Part shown: in pieces, positions 1 through 10,076 of the stretch
How positions within the stretch are numbered: position 1 is the first letter of the stretch
How the letters are laid out: each line of letters opens with the position of its first letter
From: Pseudomonas orientalis
Lineage (GTDB): Bacteria > Pseudomonadota > Gammaproteobacteria > Pseudomonadales > Pseudomonadaceae
DNA length: 64,000 nt
Direction: 5' to 3'
Assembly (NCBI RefSeq): GCF_001439815.1
Contig: NZ_JYLM01000001.1
Span: 558,001 to 622,000, forward strand
Notes under the pieces: generated by a model
The model's input: the letters and a program-made list of their open reading frames with translations, nothing else
Told to the model about the DNA's origin: nothing
Database searches by the model: none
Translations under genes and position numbers: made by a program

Positions 1-1
1 G

Positions 2-1633
2 AGCGACAAGCTGGCAATGACTCAAGAGCAATTGGACACCACCCGTCGCGATAACGAAGAGCTCAAAAGCCGCGCGGCAGATTTGCAAAGCCAGTTGGAC
101 AAGCTGCAAAAGCTGATTCAACTGAAAAACGATCAACTGGCCCGGCTGCAGGCCGAGAAGGGCGATGCAGCACTGCCCGCGACAGCGACGGCGGCGGTGC
201 CTGCGCCGGTGGCCGATGAACCGGCGCCTGCCACGCAAGACCCGGTTGCCGCTCCCGCTCCCGCTCCCGAGCCGATCAAGCCCGTTGCCGCGCCTGCAAC
301 CACCGAAGGCAAATTCAATGAGCTGTTGACCAACCCTATCGTGCTCGGTGTGCTCGGTGGTGCGGCCGTCATTCTGGCGTTGTTGCTCCTGCTGTTGTGG
401 GCGCGCCATCGCAACGCCCGTCTTGAAGAAGAGAAGCACCTGCGCATGGCGCGAGCGCTGGCTGAAGAGCCGGAGTTCACCTCGAGTCTGGAGCGCGACC
501 TGCCCTCCGACAGTTTCGAAGGCCTGGAAGTGCCACCTCCGGCCGTCCCACGGGCGCCCGCGCCTGCGCCCGCTCCGGTGGTTGAACCGGTCGTGCCGAC
601 CGTGGCCTCCGTGCTGGCGCCGCTGGCGGTTGCGGTCGCCCCGCAGAACGCCAGCGATGCGTTGGCCCAGGCCCAGTCCCATATTGACCGTGGTCACCTG
701 AACCAGGCGGCCGATGTGCTTGAGCAAGCGATCAAGCACGAGCCCAAGCGCAGCGACCTGCGTTTGAAACTGATGGAAGTGTACGGCCTGCAAAATGACA
801 AGGACGGTTTCGTCAACCAGGAGCGTCAACTGGTGGCCAACGGTGAAAACCATGCCCAGGTCGAGCAGCTCAAACGCCGTTTCCCGGCCATGGCGGTGTT
901 GGCGGCAGGCGTGAGTGCCGCCGTGGCCGCGGCAGCCCTGGACGCCCAGTACGTCAAGGACTTGCTGGAAGACAAGCCGGCTGCGCCTGCGCCGGAGCCT
1001 TTGGATACCGATTTCGATCTGAGCCTGGACGAGCTGGAAGCGGCATCGCCGGCTGAGCTCAAGGACGATCAGCAGTCGTTCGAGGCGCTGCTTCAGCAGC
1101 AGACGGCCGCCAATACAAGTGCCGACGACCTGTCGGACTTCGATCTGGATCTGCAACTGGATGCGCCGGCGTCCGCGCAATCGGATGATGACTTCCTGTC
1201 CGGGCTCGAAGAGCCGACGAAGGACGTGCCGGCCGTCGAGCCGCCGACCCTGACCCCGGGTGCTCTGGACGACTTCGATTTGCCGGAAGATTTCGACCTT
1301 TCCCTGGCGGACGAGCCCGAATCGGCGCCCAAACCGGATGCCTTCACGTCGGAACTGGATGACGTCAACGCCGAGTTGGATCGTCTGTCCCAGAGCCTGG
1401 AGCATCCTTCCATCGAGCCGTCCTTCACCGCTGAAGATGCCGCGCTCGGTGACGATGAGCCTGAGTTCGACTTCCTGTCGGGCTCCGATGAAGTTGCCAC
1501 CAAGCTGGACCTGGCCCAGGCCTATATCGATATGGGCGATGCCGATGGCGCCAGGGACATCCTGTCCGAAGTGCTGACCGAGGGCAACGAGACCCAGCGC
1601 GGCGAAGCCAAGGAAATGCTCGGCCGAATCTGA
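2..1633 (+). CDS. fimV: FimV/HubP-type pilus assembly protein, C-terminal part (5' end outside window)
   Basis: FimV is a large inner-membrane hub protein with a periplasmic peptidoglycan-binding part and an acidic cytoplasmic tail, needed for type IV pilus assembly and polar organisation. The reading frame is open from base 2, so the gene enters from the left. Visible in order are a coiled-coil stretch (TQEQLDTTRRDNEELKSRAA), a Pro/Ala linker, one membrane segment around residues 107-128 of the visible part (VLGVLGGAAVILALLLLLLW), a long Asp/Glu-rich region with repeated DFDLxL motifs, and the conserved C-terminal FimV motif KLDLAQAYIDMGDADGARDI. truA follows, the usual Pseudomonas order. 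The N-terminal LysM part is not in the window. Confidence 0.93.
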   Translation, partial: SDKLAMTQEQLDTTRRDNEELKSRAADLQSQLDKLQKLIQLKNDQLARLQAEKGDAALPATATAAVPAPVADEPAPATQDPVAAPAPAPEPIKPVAAPATTEGKFNELLTNPIVLGVLGGAAVILALLLLLLWARHRNARLEEEKHLRMARALAEEPEFTSSLERDLPSDSFEGLEVPPPAVPRAPAPAPAPVVEPVVPTVASVLAPLAVAVAPQNASDALAQAQSHIDRGHLNQAADVLEQAIKHEPKRSDLRLKLMEVYGLQNDKDGFVNQERQLVANGENHAQVEQLKRRFPAMAVLAAGVSAAVAAAALDAQYVKDLLEDKPAAPAPEPLDTDFDLSLDELEAASPAELKDDQQSFEALLQQQTAANTSADDLSDFDLDLQLDAPASAQSDDDFLSGLEEPTKDVPAVEPPTLTPGALDDFDLPEDFDLSLADEPESAPKPDAFTSELDDVNAELDRLSQSLEHPSIEPSFTAEDAALGDDEPEFDFLSGSDEVATKLDLAQAYIDMGDADGARDILSEVLTEGNETQRGEAKEMLGRI

Positions 1634-1650
1634 AGGCTGATAGACGTCCA

Positions 1651-1680
1651 CTGTGGGGAGGGCTTGCTCCCTCCCATAGT
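1651..1680. repeat. REP-like palindromic half element
   Basis: The fimV-truA gap carries GGGAGGGCTTGCTCCCTCCC, which matches the arm sequence of the doublet at 6471-6563. It is the single-arm form of the REP elements scattered in fluorescent pseudomonads. No second arm is present here. Confidence 0.6.
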
Positions 1681-1771
1681 TGACGCGGCATCCTCCCCAA
1701 CAAAAGCGCCCGCCGCGCAGCCGTCGCCTTTATAATCCCCGCCTTCGCGCAACTCATCAGGCTCTCAGTTC

Positions 1772-2626
1772 TTGGCAAATATAGATAACGCGGCCGCCGA
1801 AATGGCGGCCGCAGGTTTTTACCGCATCGCTCTGGGCGTGGAATACAAAGGCTCGCGCTATCGCGGCTGGCAGCGCCAGGCATCCGGTGTGCTGACGGTG
1901 CAGGAAACCCTGGAAAACGCTTTATCGAAAGTCGCCGACTCGCCGGTGTCGCTGATGTGTGCCGGGCGTACCGACGCCGGCGTGCATGCCTGCGGCCAGG
2001 TGGTACACTTTGATACCCAGGCCGAACGCTCGATGAAAGCGTGGGTGATGGGCGCCAATATCAACCTGCCCCATGACGTCAGTGTCACCTGGGCCAAGGT
2101 CATGCCGGCGCATTTTCATGCGCGCTTCAAGGCCATCGCCCGGCGCTACCGCTACGTGATCTACAACGACCAGATCCGCCCGGCGCACCTTAACCAGGAA
2201 ATTACCTGGAACCACCGCCCGCTGGATGCCGAGCGCATGGCCGAGGCTGCGCAGCATCTTGTGGGTGTGCATGATTTCAGCGCGTTCCGTGCCGGCCAAT
2301 GCCAGGCCAAGTCGCCGATCAAGGAAGTCCACCATTTGCGCGTAACCCGTCATGGCAAGATGATTGTGCTGGATATCCGTGCCGGGGCATTCCTGCATCA
2401 CATGGTGCGCAACATCGCGGGCGTGCTGATGACCATCGGTACCGGCGAGCGTCCGGTGGAATGGGCCCGGGAAGTGCTGGAAAGCCGCGTGCGCCGTACG
2501 GGCGGGGTGACGGCGCATCCGTTCGGCCTGTACCTGGTGGAGGTGGAGTACAGAGACGAGTTCGAACTGCCCCAGCGTTTCATCGGGCCACACTTCCTCA
2601 CTGGTTTCAGCGAACTTGGCGGCTGA
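1772..2626 (+). CDS. truA: tRNA pseudouridine(38-40) synthase TruA
   Basis: TruA isomerises uridines 38-40 in the anticodon arm of tRNAs. The protein has the catalytic-Asp motif GRTDAGVHACGQVVHF at about residues 65-80, RYRYVIYN, and the C-terminal core FLHHMVRNIAGVL. At 284 residues it is of normal size. The start is uncertain. I used TTG at 1772 because the frame is open and codes for a plausible short tail, but ATG at 1802 (MAAAGFYRIALG) is equally near the conserved core, and neither has a strong ribosome binding site. The gene sits between fimV and trpF as in other Pseudomonas. Confidence 0.93.
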   Translation: MANIDNAAAEMAAAGFYRIALGVEYKGSRYRGWQRQASGVLTVQETLENALSKVADSPVSLMCAGRTDAGVHACGQVVHFDTQAERSMKAWVMGANINLPHDVSVTWAKVMPAHFHARFKAIARRYRYVIYNDQIRPAHLNQEITWNHRPLDAERMAEAAQHLVGVHDFSAFRAGQCQAKSPIKEVHHLRVTRHGKMIVLDIRAGAFLHHMVRNIAGVLMTIGTGERPVEWAREVLESRVRRTGGVTAHPFGLYLVEVEYRDEFELPQRFIGPHFLTGFSELGG

Positions 2627-2690
2627 CGCCCGGAAAAGCTTTTGTTACCATCCGGGACTTTCTCGGTTCAATCCCTGAGGTTTCTACGAT

Positions 2691-3323
2691 ATGTCAGCCG
2701 TTCGCAGCAAGATTTGCGGGATTACCCGCATCGAAGACGCGTTGGCGGCGGTCGAGGCGGGGGCGGATGCCATTGGTCTGGTGTTTTACGCCAGGAGCCC
2801 GCGCGCGGTGAATGTGTTGCAGGCGCGGGCCATCATCGCCGCGCTGCCACCGTTCGTGACCACCGTGGGCTTGTTCGTCAACGCCAGTCGGTGTGAACTC
2901 AACGAAACCCTGGATGCCGTGCCGCTGGACATGCTGCAGTTTCATGGCGACGAAACCCCGGACGAGTGCGACAGCTATCAGCGCCCCTATATCAAGGCGC
3001 TGCGCGTCAAGGCCGGCGACGATATCGCCGCAGCCTGCGCTGCCTATGCCGGGGCGCGCGGGATTCTGCTGGACACCTATGTCGAAGGCGTCCCCGGCGG
3101 TACGGGTGAAGCGTTCGACTGGTCGCTGATCCCGGCGGGCTTGAGCAAACCGGTGATTCTGGCCGGTGGTCTCACGCCCTCGAATGTCGGCGCGGCCATC
3201 GAGCAGGTGCGGCCGTATGCCGTGGATGTCAGCGGCGGGGTGGAGCAGGGCAAGGGCATCAAGGATCACGCCAGGATTCGCGCATTTGTGCAGGCCGTGC
3301 GCAACAGCAGCGGTGCGATGTGA
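2691..3323 (+). CDS. trpF: Phosphoribosylanthranilate isomerase
   Basis: This is the tryptophan biosynthesis step that converts N-(5-phosphoribosyl)anthranilate to 1-(o-carboxyphenylamino)-1-deoxyribulose-5-phosphate. It is a single TIM barrel of 210 residues. Family marks are the N-terminal KICGITR with the catalytic Cys, [19 protein letters not shown], the Asp-containing LLDTY, and the phosphate-binding [10 protein letters not shown] and DVSGGVE. It begins with ATG 64 bases after truA. As is usual in Pseudomonas, trpF is unlinked to other trp genes. The 245-base gap to accD shows no gene that I can recognise. Confidence 0.97.
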   Translation: MSAVRSKICGITRIEDALAAVEAGADAIGLVFYARSPRAVNVLQARAIIAALPPFVTTVGLFVNASRCELNETLDAVPLDMLQFHGDETPDECDSYQRPYIKALRVKAGDDIAAACAAYAGARGILLDTYVEGVPGGTGEAFDWSLIPAGLSKPVILAGGLTPSNVGAAIEQVRPYAVDVSGGVEQGKGIKDHARIRAFVQAVRNSSGAM

Positions 3324-3568
3324 CGGCTGGCAGTCTGCCGCCGTCCATAACTACCACTGTGTAAAACAGCACCGGCGCCGCCCGCGGGAGGCCCGGAAAC
3401 GAAGTGGCAACGCTGCGCTGGCAGGTTGTCTGGAAGGCTGAGGATGCAGGCGGGAAATGGCTGGTCGAACCCCTGACCCCGTCCCACCGGTATCATCGCC
3501 ACATATGAATTTAGCTCAAGGGCATACGCGGGGCTGTGTTCAAGCCACCGGTACTGGAGAAAGAAAGC

Positions 3569-4489
3569 ATGAGCAACTGGTTAGTAGACAAACTGATCCC
3601 TTCGATCATGCGTTCCGAGGTGAAGAAAAGCTCGGTTCCTGAAGGTCTGTGGCACAAGTGCCCGTCCTGCGACGCGGTGCTGTACCGCCCGGAGCTGGAA
3701 AAGACCCTGGACGTTTGCCCCAAGTGCAACCACCACATGCGTATTGGCGCGCGCGCGCGTATCGACATCTTCCTCGACGCCGACGGCCGCAACGAGCTGG
3801 GCGCTGACCTGGAGCCGGTCGACCGTCTCAAGTTCCGCGACAGCAAGAAGTACAAGGACCGTCTGGTCGGTGCACAGAAGCAGACCGGCGAGAAAGACGC
3901 GCTGATCTCCGTCAGCGGCAAGCTGCTGGGTATGCCGGTGGTGGTTTCGGCGTTCGAGTTCTCCTTCATGGGCGGCTCCATGGGTGCCATCGTCGGCGAG
4001 CGTTTCGTGCGCGCCGCCAACTATGCCCTGGAAAACCGTTGCCCGATGATCTGCTTCGCCGCCTCCGGTGGCGCGCGTATGCAGGAAGCGCTGATTTCCC
4101 TGATGCAAATGGCCAAGACCTCGGCGGTATTGGCGCGTCTGCGCGAAGAAGGCATTCCGTTCATCTCGGTATTGACCGACCCGGTGTACGGCGGTGTTTC
4201 CGCCAGCCTGGCGATGCTGGGCGATGTGATCGTCGGCGAGCCGAAGGCCCTGATCGGCTTTGCCGGCCCGCGCGTGATCGAGCAGACCGTGCGGGAAAAA
4301 CTGCCGGAAGGTTTCCAGCGCAGCGAGTTCCTGCTGGAGCACGGCGCCATCGACCTGATCATCCCGCGCGGTGAGCTGCGACCACGCCTGGGTAACCTGC
4401 TGGCGCAAATGATGGGCCTGCCGACGCCTGTCTACGTCGCGCCTAAAGTCGAGCCGATCGTCGTGCCGCCGGTACCGGCCAACCTATGA
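3569..4489 (+). CDS. accD: Acetyl-CoA carboxylase carboxyltransferase subunit beta
   Basis: AccD is the beta subunit of the carboxyltransferase that, with AccA, moves the carboxyl group from biotin to acetyl-CoA in the first step of fatty acid synthesis. The N-terminal zinc ribbon is visible as CPSC (about residues 29-32) and CPKC (about 48-51). It is followed by a crotonase-like core with [20 protein letters not shown] and [15 protein letters not shown] at 3569 is chosen because GGAG lies 9 bases upstream and the product then begins MSNWLVDKL as expected; an upstream in-frame start at 3536 would add 11 unconserved residues. It overlaps folC by 4 bases (ATGA). Confidence 0.97.
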   Translation: MSNWLVDKLIPSIMRSEVKKSSVPEGLWHKCPSCDAVLYRPELEKTLDVCPKCNHHMRIGARARIDIFLDADGRNELGADLEPVDRLKFRDSKKYKDRLVGAQKQTGEKDALISVSGKLLGMPVVVSAFEFSFMGGSMGAIVGERFVRAANYALENRCPMICFAASGGARMQEALISLMQMAKTSAVLARLREEGIPFISVLTDPVYGGVSASLAMLGDVIVGEPKALIGFAGPRVIEQTVREKLPEGFQRSEFLLEHGAIDLIIPRGELRPRLGNLLAQMMGLPTPVYVAPKVEPIVVPPVPANL

Positions 4490-5793
4490 CCCAACGTACC
4501 CTGGGCGAATGGCTCGCCTACCTTGAGCAGTTGCATCCGTCCGCCATCGACATGGGCCTGGAGCGCTCGCAACAGGTAGCGGCCCGCCTGGGGTTGGGGC
4601 GCCCGGCACCGCGTGTGATCACGGTGACCGGCACCAACGGCAAGGGCTCGACCTGTGCTTTTGTCGCCGCGCTGCTGCAAGCCCAGGGGCTGAACGTCGG
4701 CGTATACAGTTCGCCGCACCTGCTGCGCTATAACGAGCGGGTGCAGCTCAATGGCGTCGAGGCGAGCGACGAACAACTCTGCGAAGCCTTCGCCGCCCTC
4801 GATGCAGGGCGTGGCGATATTTCCCTGACCTATTTCGAGATGGGCACTCTGGCGGCGTTGTGGCTGTTCGAACGTGCGCAGCTCGATATCGTTGTGCTGG
4901 AGGTGGGCCTGGGTGGGCGTCTGGACACGGTCAATGTGGTGGATGCCGACCTGGCGCTGGTCACCAGCATCGGCGTCGACCATGTCGATTACCTGGGCGA
5001 TACCCGCGAATCCGTGGCTTACGAAAAGGCCGGGATCTTTCGCCCGGGCAAACCTGCGTTGTGCGGTGATCTTGACCCGCCGCAGCCCTTGCTGGACAAG
5101 GTGCGTGAGCTCGATTGCCCGTTCTTCCTGCGCGGACGCGAATTCCAGCTGGAAATCGGCGATCAGCATTGGCAGTGGTCCGGGCGCGATGCGCGAGGCG
5201 AGGAGGTAGCATTGCGCGATTTGCCGCTGCTGAACCTGCCGATGGAAAATGCCGCGCTTGCGCTGCAAGCCTATCTGCTGCTGGATCTGCCGTGGGATGC
5301 CGGGCAGATTGCCGCCACCCTGCTGGCGACGCGGGTGGTGGGGCGTCTGGATCGGCGTACCGTCGAGTGGCAGGGCAAGCGTCTTAACCTGTTGCTGGAT
5401 GTGGGTCATAACCCTCACGCCGCCGAATATCTGGCGCAGCGGCTCAAGCGCGCGCCCTTGTCCGGCCGGCGCCTGGCGGTGTTCGGCTTGCTGGCCGACA
5501 AGGATCTTGACGGCGTGGTTGCGCCGCTGCTCGGCAGCGTACAGTCGTGGGCCGTCGCGCCGCTGGATACGCCGCGTAGCCGTGCGGCGGCTGAACTGCA
5601 AATCGCGTTGCAGAACCTTGGTGCGCCGGTGACGTCGTATGCAAGCGTCACCGCAGCCCTCGAGGCGCACTGTGCGGTGGCAACGGCCGACGACGAGATT
5701 CTGTTGTTCGGATCATTTTATTGTGTTGCCGAGGCGCTCGAGTGGCTGACCCGGCGCTCCACGGAGGAAGCTGCACATGGCATTACTCGATAG
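4486..5793 (+). CDS. folC: Dihydrofolate synthase / folylpolyglutamate synthase
   Basis: FolC is a bifunctional Mur-ligase family enzyme that adds glutamate to dihydropteroate and then to tetrahydrofolates. It has the ATP-binding P-loop [10 protein letters not shown] (about residues 47-56), [37 protein letters not shown] and the C-terminal domain motif [13 protein letters not shown]. At 435 residues it is of normal length. The start codon overlaps the accD stop, and the end overlaps dedD by 17 bases, so translation is probably coupled through the accD-folC-dedD block. Confidence 0.97.
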   Translation: MTQRTLGEWLAYLEQLHPSAIDMGLERSQQVAARLGLGRPAPRVITVTGTNGKGSTCAFVAALLQAQGLNVGVYSSPHLLRYNERVQLNGVEASDEQLCEAFAALDAGRGDISLTYFEMGTLAALWLFERAQLDIVVLEVGLGGRLDTVNVVDADLALVTSIGVDHVDYLGDTRESVAYEKAGIFRPGKPALCGDLDPPQPLLDKVRELDCPFFLRGREFQLEIGDQHWQWSGRDARGEEVALRDLPLLNLPMENAALALQAYLLLDLPWDAGQIAATLLATRVVGRLDRRTVEWQGKRLNLLLDVGHNPHAAEYLAQRLKRAPLSGRRLAVFGLLADKDLDGVVAPLLGSVQSWAVAPLDTPRSRAAAELQIALQNLGAPVTSYASVTAALEAHCAVATADDEILLFGSFYCVAEALEWLTRRSTEEAAHGITR

Positions 5794-6439
5794 CGCATAC
5801 AAGCAGCGAATGGTGGGAGCCCTGGTGTTGGTGGCATTGGCGGTGATTTTCCTGCCGATGCTGTTCTCCCGTCAGGACGAACAGCGCCAGGTGGTGGTTG
5901 AAGCCCCCGCTGCGCCCCAGGCGCCGGTGGTGCCTCAGGTTCAGGTGGAACCGGTGGTGGTGCCTGAACCGCAGGCGCTGCCTGAGCAGGAGCCCGTGCC
6001 GACTGATGCCGAGGTCGCCGCACAGCAGGCGCCGTCCATGCCGGTGCAGCCGAGTGTTCCGGTGATCAAGCCGGCTCCGGCCGCGCCTGTCGCAGCCGCC
6101 AAGCCTGCCGCGCCGACGCCTGCGCCCAAGCCGGTCGCGCCACAGCCTGCCGCGCCAGGCAAGCCGGACGTAGGGCAGAGCCGTATTGACCCGAACGGGT
6201 TGCCGATCAGTTGGTCGATTCAGGTGGCCAGTCTGGGCAACCGCGAAGGCGCCGATGCCTTGCAGAAAAAGCTGCGTGCCCAGGGTTACAACGCTTATAT
6301 CCGCAGCGCCGATGGCAAGAATCGGGTGTTTATCGGGCCGCTGATCGAGCGTGCCGAAGCGGATCGCCTGCGGGATTTGCTGGATCGTCAGCAGAATCTG
6401 AAGGGGTTCGTGACAAGGTTCCAGCCTGAGCGCGGCTAA
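5777..6439 (+). CDS. dedD: SPOR domain protein, DedD-like cell division factor
   Basis: DedD is an inner-membrane SPOR protein that binds denuded peptidoglycan at the septum. The 220-residue protein has a short cytoplasmic start, one membrane segment at about residues 12-30 (VGALVLVALAVIFLPMLF), a long Pro/Ala/Val-rich periplasmic linker, and a C-terminal SPOR domain (SWSIQVASLGNREGADALQKKL to KGFVTRFQ, split here into its ends). Its position after folC and before cvpA is the same as in E. coli and Pseudomonas. The ATG has AGGAAG upstream. Confidence 0.93.
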   Translation: MALLDSAYKQRMVGALVLVALAVIFLPMLFSRQDEQRQVVVEAPAAPQAPVVPQVQVEPVVVPEPQALPEQEPVPTDAEVAAQQAPSMPVQPSVPVIKPAPAAPVAAAKPAAPTPAPKPVAPQPAAPGKPDVGQSRIDPNGLPISWSIQVASLGNREGADALQKKLRAQGYNAYIRSADGKNRVFIGPLIERAEADRLRDLLDRQQNLKGFVTRFQPERG

Positions 6440-6470
6440 GTTCCCTCGGTTTCAGTCTGAAATGCAGTCA

Positions 6471-6563
6471 AATGTGGGAGGGGGCTTGCTCCCGATAGCG
6501 GTGGATCAGTCAGTACATCTGTCACTGACCCACTGCTATCGGGGGCAAGCCCCCTCCCACATT
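6471..6563. repeat. REP doublet (REPIN-like inverted repeat)
   Basis: Two 33-base arms, 6471-6503 and 6531-6563, are inverted copies differing at two positions. The arm core is GTGGGAGGGGGCTTGC. A further inner inverted pair (GTCAGT/ACTGAC) closes the loop, so the whole block can fold into one long hairpin. It lies between dedD and cvpA. REP doublets of this type are dispersed, non-autonomous elements in P. fluorescens group genomes. Confidence 0.85.
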
Positions 6564-6694
6564 GGTTTCCAGTGGTCTTGAAATTGTGTTCACACTGCCC
6601 AATTTATTGATTTGCAAAGCGCCCGCAATCACCGCTTACCGATAGCCCGGCGCTCTGCTAAAATGCGCCGCCTTATCCGTACGTAGGCTGCACT

Positions 6695-7252
6695 GTGCCA
6701 TTTACCTGGGTTGATTGGGCGATCGTTGCAATCGTCGCCATCTCCGCTTTGATCAGTCTGAGCCGCGGCTTCGTCAAAGAAGCACTGTCGTTGCTGACCT
6801 GGATCATCGCAGGAGTCGTCGCCTGGATGTTCGGTGGTTCACTGTCGGTCTACCTGGCCGGGTACATAGAGACACCTTCGGCCCGCGTCATCGCGGGCTG
6901 CGCCATCATGTTCATCGCCACGCTGCTGGTGGGGGCAATGGTCAATTATCTTATTGGCGAGTTGATACGTGTCACCGGCCTTTCCGGGACCGATCGATTT
7001 CTCGGCATGGCCTTCGGTGCCGCGCGTGGCGCGTTGCTGGTGGTCGTGGCGGTCGGGCTGTTGAGCCTGGGGCCGGTACAGCAGGATGCGTGGTGGCAGG
7101 AGTCGGTACTCGTGCCAAAATTTCTATTGGTTGCAGATTGGTCCAAGAACCTCATATTGGGGTGGAGCAGTCAGTGGCTGGCCAGCGGAATCAGCGTACC
7201 CGCTGATCTTCCGTTCAAGGAACACCTCTTGCCGGCCAAAACGCCTCAGTAA
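6695..7252 (+). CDS. cvpA: CvpA family inner-membrane protein
   Basis: CvpA is a small membrane protein, named for colicin V production, that almost always precedes purF. The 185 residues include four hydrophobic segments (about 9-28, 31-53, 66-88 and 104-125), and the family start FTWVDWAIV and SLSRGFVKEALSLLTWI are clear. The start codon is GTG at 6695. purF starts 40 bases downstream, so the two are probably co-transcribed. The biochemical role in Pseudomonas is not known from sequence. Confidence 0.93.
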   Translation: MPFTWVDWAIVAIVAISALISLSRGFVKEALSLLTWIIAGVVAWMFGGSLSVYLAGYIETPSARVIAGCAIMFIATLLVGAMVNYLIGELIRVTGLSGTDRFLGMAFGAARGALLVVVAVGLLSLGPVQQDAWWQESVLVPKFLLVADWSKNLILGWSSQWLASGISVPADLPFKEHLLPAKTPQ

Positions 7253-7292
7253 GAGTGTTCAGTCAAGATTCATTAAGTAGGGGTTGCGTCGC

Positions 7293-8798
7293 ATGTGTGG
7301 CATCGTCGGTATCGTCGGTAAGTCGAACGTCAATCAGGCGCTGTATGACGCGCTAACCGTCCTCCAGCACCGCGGCCAGGATGCTGCCGGTATTGTGACC
7401 AGCCACGACGGCCGGTTATTCCTGCGCAAGGACAATGGCCTGGTGCGTGACGTGTTCCACCAGCGTCATATGCAGCGCCTGGTCGGGCACATGGGCATTG
7501 GCCATGTGCGTTACCCGACGGCCGGTAGCTCGACCTCGGCCGAAGCTCAACCGTTCTACGTCAACTCGCCTTACGGCATTACCCTGGCGCACAACGGCAA
7601 CCTGACCAACGTCGAACAGTTGGCCAAGGAGATTTACGAATCCGACCTGCGCCACGTCAACACCAGTTCCGACTCGGAAGTGCTGCTCAACGTGTTCGCC
7701 CATGAGCTGGCCCAGCGCGGCAAGCTGCAGCCTACCGAAGAAGACGTGTTTGCCGCCGTGATCGACGTGCACAACCGTTGCGTCGGTGGTTATGCCGTGG
7801 TGGCGATGATCACCGGTTACGGCATCGTCGGTTTCCGCGACCCCCACGGCATCCGCCCGATCGTGTTCGGCCAGCGTCACACCGACGAAGGCGTCGAGTA
7901 CATGATCGCCTCTGAAAGCGTGTCCCTGGACGTACTGGGCTTCACGTTGATCCGCGATCTGGCACCGGGCGAAGCGGTCTACATCACCGAAGACGGCAAG
8001 CTGCATACCCGTCAGTGCGCCGTGGCGCCGAAACTCACTCCGTGCATCTTCGAACACGTCTACCTGGCGCGTCCGGACTCGATCATCGACGGCGTGTCGG
8101 TCTACAAGGCACGCCTGCGCATGGGTGAGAAGCTGGCCGAGAAGATCCTGCGCGAGCGCCCCGAGCACGACATCGACGTGGTCATCCCGATTCCGGATAC
8201 CAGCCGTACCGCTGCGCTGGAACTGGCCAACCACCTGGGCGTCAAGTTCCGCGAAGGTTTCGTCAAGAACCGCTACATAGGCCGTACCTTCATCATGCCC
8301 GGCCAGGCGGCGCGCAAGAAGTCGGTGCGCCAGAAGCTCAACGCCATCGAGCTGGAATTCCGTGGCAAGAACGTGATGCTGGTGGATGACTCGATCGTGC
8401 GCGGTACTACCTGCAAGCAGATCATCCAGATGGCCCGTGAAGCCGGCGCGAAGAACGTGTACTTCTGTTCTGCTGCGCCTGCCGTGCGTTACCCGAACGT
8501 GTACGGTATCGACATGCCGAGCGCCCACGAGCTGATCGCCCATAATCGTTCCACGCAAGACGTGGCCGACCTGATCGGTGCCGACTGGCTGATCTATCAG
8601 GACCTGCCTGACCTGATCGAAGCGGTCGGTGGCGGCAAGATCAAGATCGCCGAGTTCGACTGCGCCGTGTTCGATGGCAAGTACGTGACCGGTGATATCG
8701 ATGACGCCTATCTGAACAAGATCGAGCAGGCGCGCAACGACTCGTCCAAGATCAAGACCCAGGCGGTCAGTGCGATCATCGATCTGTACAACAACTGA
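7293..8798 (+). CDS. purF: Amidophosphoribosyltransferase
   Basis: PurF makes 5-phosphoribosylamine from PRPP and glutamine, the first committed step of purine synthesis. I start at ATG 7293 rather than the upstream in-frame TTG at 7284, because removal of Met must expose the catalytic Cys (MCGIVGIVG). The glutaminase domain ([19 protein letters not shown]) is followed by the phosphoribosyltransferase domain with the PRPP loop [17 protein letters not shown]. Length is 501 residues. AGGGG lies about 10 bases upstream. A hairpin terminator follows. Confidence 0.97.
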   Translation: MCGIVGIVGKSNVNQALYDALTVLQHRGQDAAGIVTSHDGRLFLRKDNGLVRDVFHQRHMQRLVGHMGIGHVRYPTAGSSTSAEAQPFYVNSPYGITLAHNGNLTNVEQLAKEIYESDLRHVNTSSDSEVLLNVFAHELAQRGKLQPTEEDVFAAVIDVHNRCVGGYAVVAMITGYGIVGFRDPHGIRPIVFGQRHTDEGVEYMIASESVSLDVLGFTLIRDLAPGEAVYITEDGKLHTRQCAVAPKLTPCIFEHVYLARPDSIIDGVSVYKARLRMGEKLAEKILRERPEHDIDVVIPIPDTSRTAALELANHLGVKFREGFVKNRYIGRTFIMPGQAARKKSVRQKLNAIELEFRGKNVMLVDDSIVRGTTCKQIIQMAREAGAKNVYFCSAAPAVRYPNVYGIDMPSAHELIAHNRSTQDVADLIGADWLIYQDLPDLIEAVGGGKIKIAEFDCAVFDGKYVTGDIDDAYLNKIEQARNDSSKIKTQAVSAIIDLYNN

Positions 8799-8804
8799 GT
8801 AAGC

Positions 8805-8827
8805 ACCGGCCCTGAGGGGCCGGTTTT
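8805..8827 (+). terminator. Intrinsic terminator after purF
   Basis: ACCGGCCC and GGGCCGGT form an 8-bp GC-rich stem with a four-base loop, followed by TTTT. It separates purF from metZ, 38 bases before the metZ start. The short T-tract suggests that some read-through is possible. Confidence 0.7.
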
Positions 8828-8864
8828 GTATGTTAAATAAAGCATTTGAGTAAGGAGTCGCAGC

Positions 8865-10076
8865 ATGAGTCAGGAATGGGATGCCGGTCGGTTGGACAGC
8901 GACCTCGATGGCGTAGCTTTCGATACCCTGGCTGTGCGCGCCGGCCAGCACCGTACCCCGGAAGGGGAGCACGGTGACCCGATGTTCTTCACCTCAAGTT
9001 ATGTGTTCCGCACGGCGGCCGACGCCGCCGCGCGCTTTGCCGGTGAAGTGCCGGGCAACGTCTACTCGCGCTATACCAACCCGACCGTACGTGCGTTCGA
9101 AGAGCGTATCGCCGCCCTGGAAGGTGCTGAGCAGGCGGTGGCCACGGCGACCGGCATGGCCGCGATCCTGGCGGTGGTGATGAGCCTGTGCAGCGCCGGC
9201 GACCATGTGCTGGTGTCGCGCAGCGTGTTCGGCTCGACCATCAGCCTGTTCGAGAAGTATTTCAAGCGCTTTGGTATCGAAGTGGACTACGTGCCCCTGG
9301 CGGATTTGTCCGGTTGGGATGCGGCGATCAAGGCCAATACGAAGCTGCTGTTCGTTGAGTCGCCGTCCAATCCGCTGGCCGAGCTGGTGGATATCGCCGC
9401 GTTGTCCGAAGTGGCGCATGCCAAGGGCGCGATGCTGGTGGTCGACAACTGCTTCTGTACCCCGGCCCTGCAACAGCCGTTGAAGCTGGGCGCGGACATC
9501 GTGGTGCATTCGGCCACCAAGTTCATCGACGGCCAGGGTCGTTGCATGGGCGGTGTGGTGGCCGGTCGCGGCGAGCAGATGAAAGAAGTGGTGGGCTTTC
9601 TGCGCACCGCAGGCCCGACCCTGAGCCCGTTCAACGCCTGGATCTTCCTCAAAGGCCTGGAGACGCTCAGCCTGCGCATGAAGGCCCACTGCGCCAATGC
9701 CCAGGCGCTGGCCGAGTGGCTGGAGCAGCAGGACGGCATCGAGAAAGTGCATTACGCCGGTCTCAAGAGTCATCCACAACATGCATTGGCTCAGCGCCAG
9801 CAGCGCGGTTTCGGTGCAGTGGTGAGTTTTGAAGTGAAGGGCGGTAAAGAGGGCGCCTGGCGCTTTATCGATGCCACGCGCCTGATCTCGATCACCGCCA
9901 ACCTGGGTGACAGCAAAACCACCATCACCCACCCGAGCACCACCTCCCACGGGCGCCTGGCGCCGCAGGAGCGTGAAGCCGCGGGTATCCGTGACAGCCT
10001 GATTCGCATCGCGGTCGGGTTGGAAGACGTGGCTGACTTGCAGGCTGACCTGGCCCGCGGGCTGGCGGCCTTGTGA
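8865..10076 (+). CDS. metZ: O-succinylhomoserine sulfhydrylase
   Basis: MetZ is a PLP enzyme of the Cys/Met metabolism family that makes homocysteine directly from O-succinylhomoserine and sulfide, the main route in Pseudomonas. The PLP lysine sits in [12 protein letters not shown] at about residue 211, with [18 protein letters not shown] and [11 protein letters not shown] also present. At 403 residues it has the expected length. The ATG has AAGGAG 8 bases upstream. The stop overlaps the next gene by 4 bases. metZ after purF is the standard Pseudomonas order. Confidence 0.95.
   Translation: MSQEWDAGRLDSDLDGVAFDTLAVRAGQHRTPEGEHGDPMFFTSSYVFRTAADAAARFAGEVPGNVYSRYTNPTVRAFEERIAALEGAEQAVATATGMAAILAVVMSLCSAGDHVLVSRSVFGSTISLFEKYFKRFGIEVDYVPLADLSGWDAAIKANTKLLFVESPSNPLAELVDIAALSEVAHAKGAMLVVDNCFCTPALQQPLKLGADIVVHSATKFIDGQGRCMGGVVAGRGEQMKEVVGFLRTAGPTLSPFNAWIFLKGLETLSLRMKAHCANAQALAEWLEQQDGIEKVHYAGLKSHPQHALAQRQQRGFGAVVSFEVKGGKEGAWRFIDATRLISITANLGDSKTTITHPSTTSHGRLAPQEREAAGIRDSLIRIAVGLEDVADLQADLARGLAAL

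Noticed and set aside
3324..3568. Possible riboswitch or structured RNA between trpF and accD (GC-rich, with AAGTGGCAACGCTGCGC)
   Set aside because: Some bases recall conserved boxes of cobalamin or TPP riboswitches, but the boxes are not in the right order and no full fold could be drawn.
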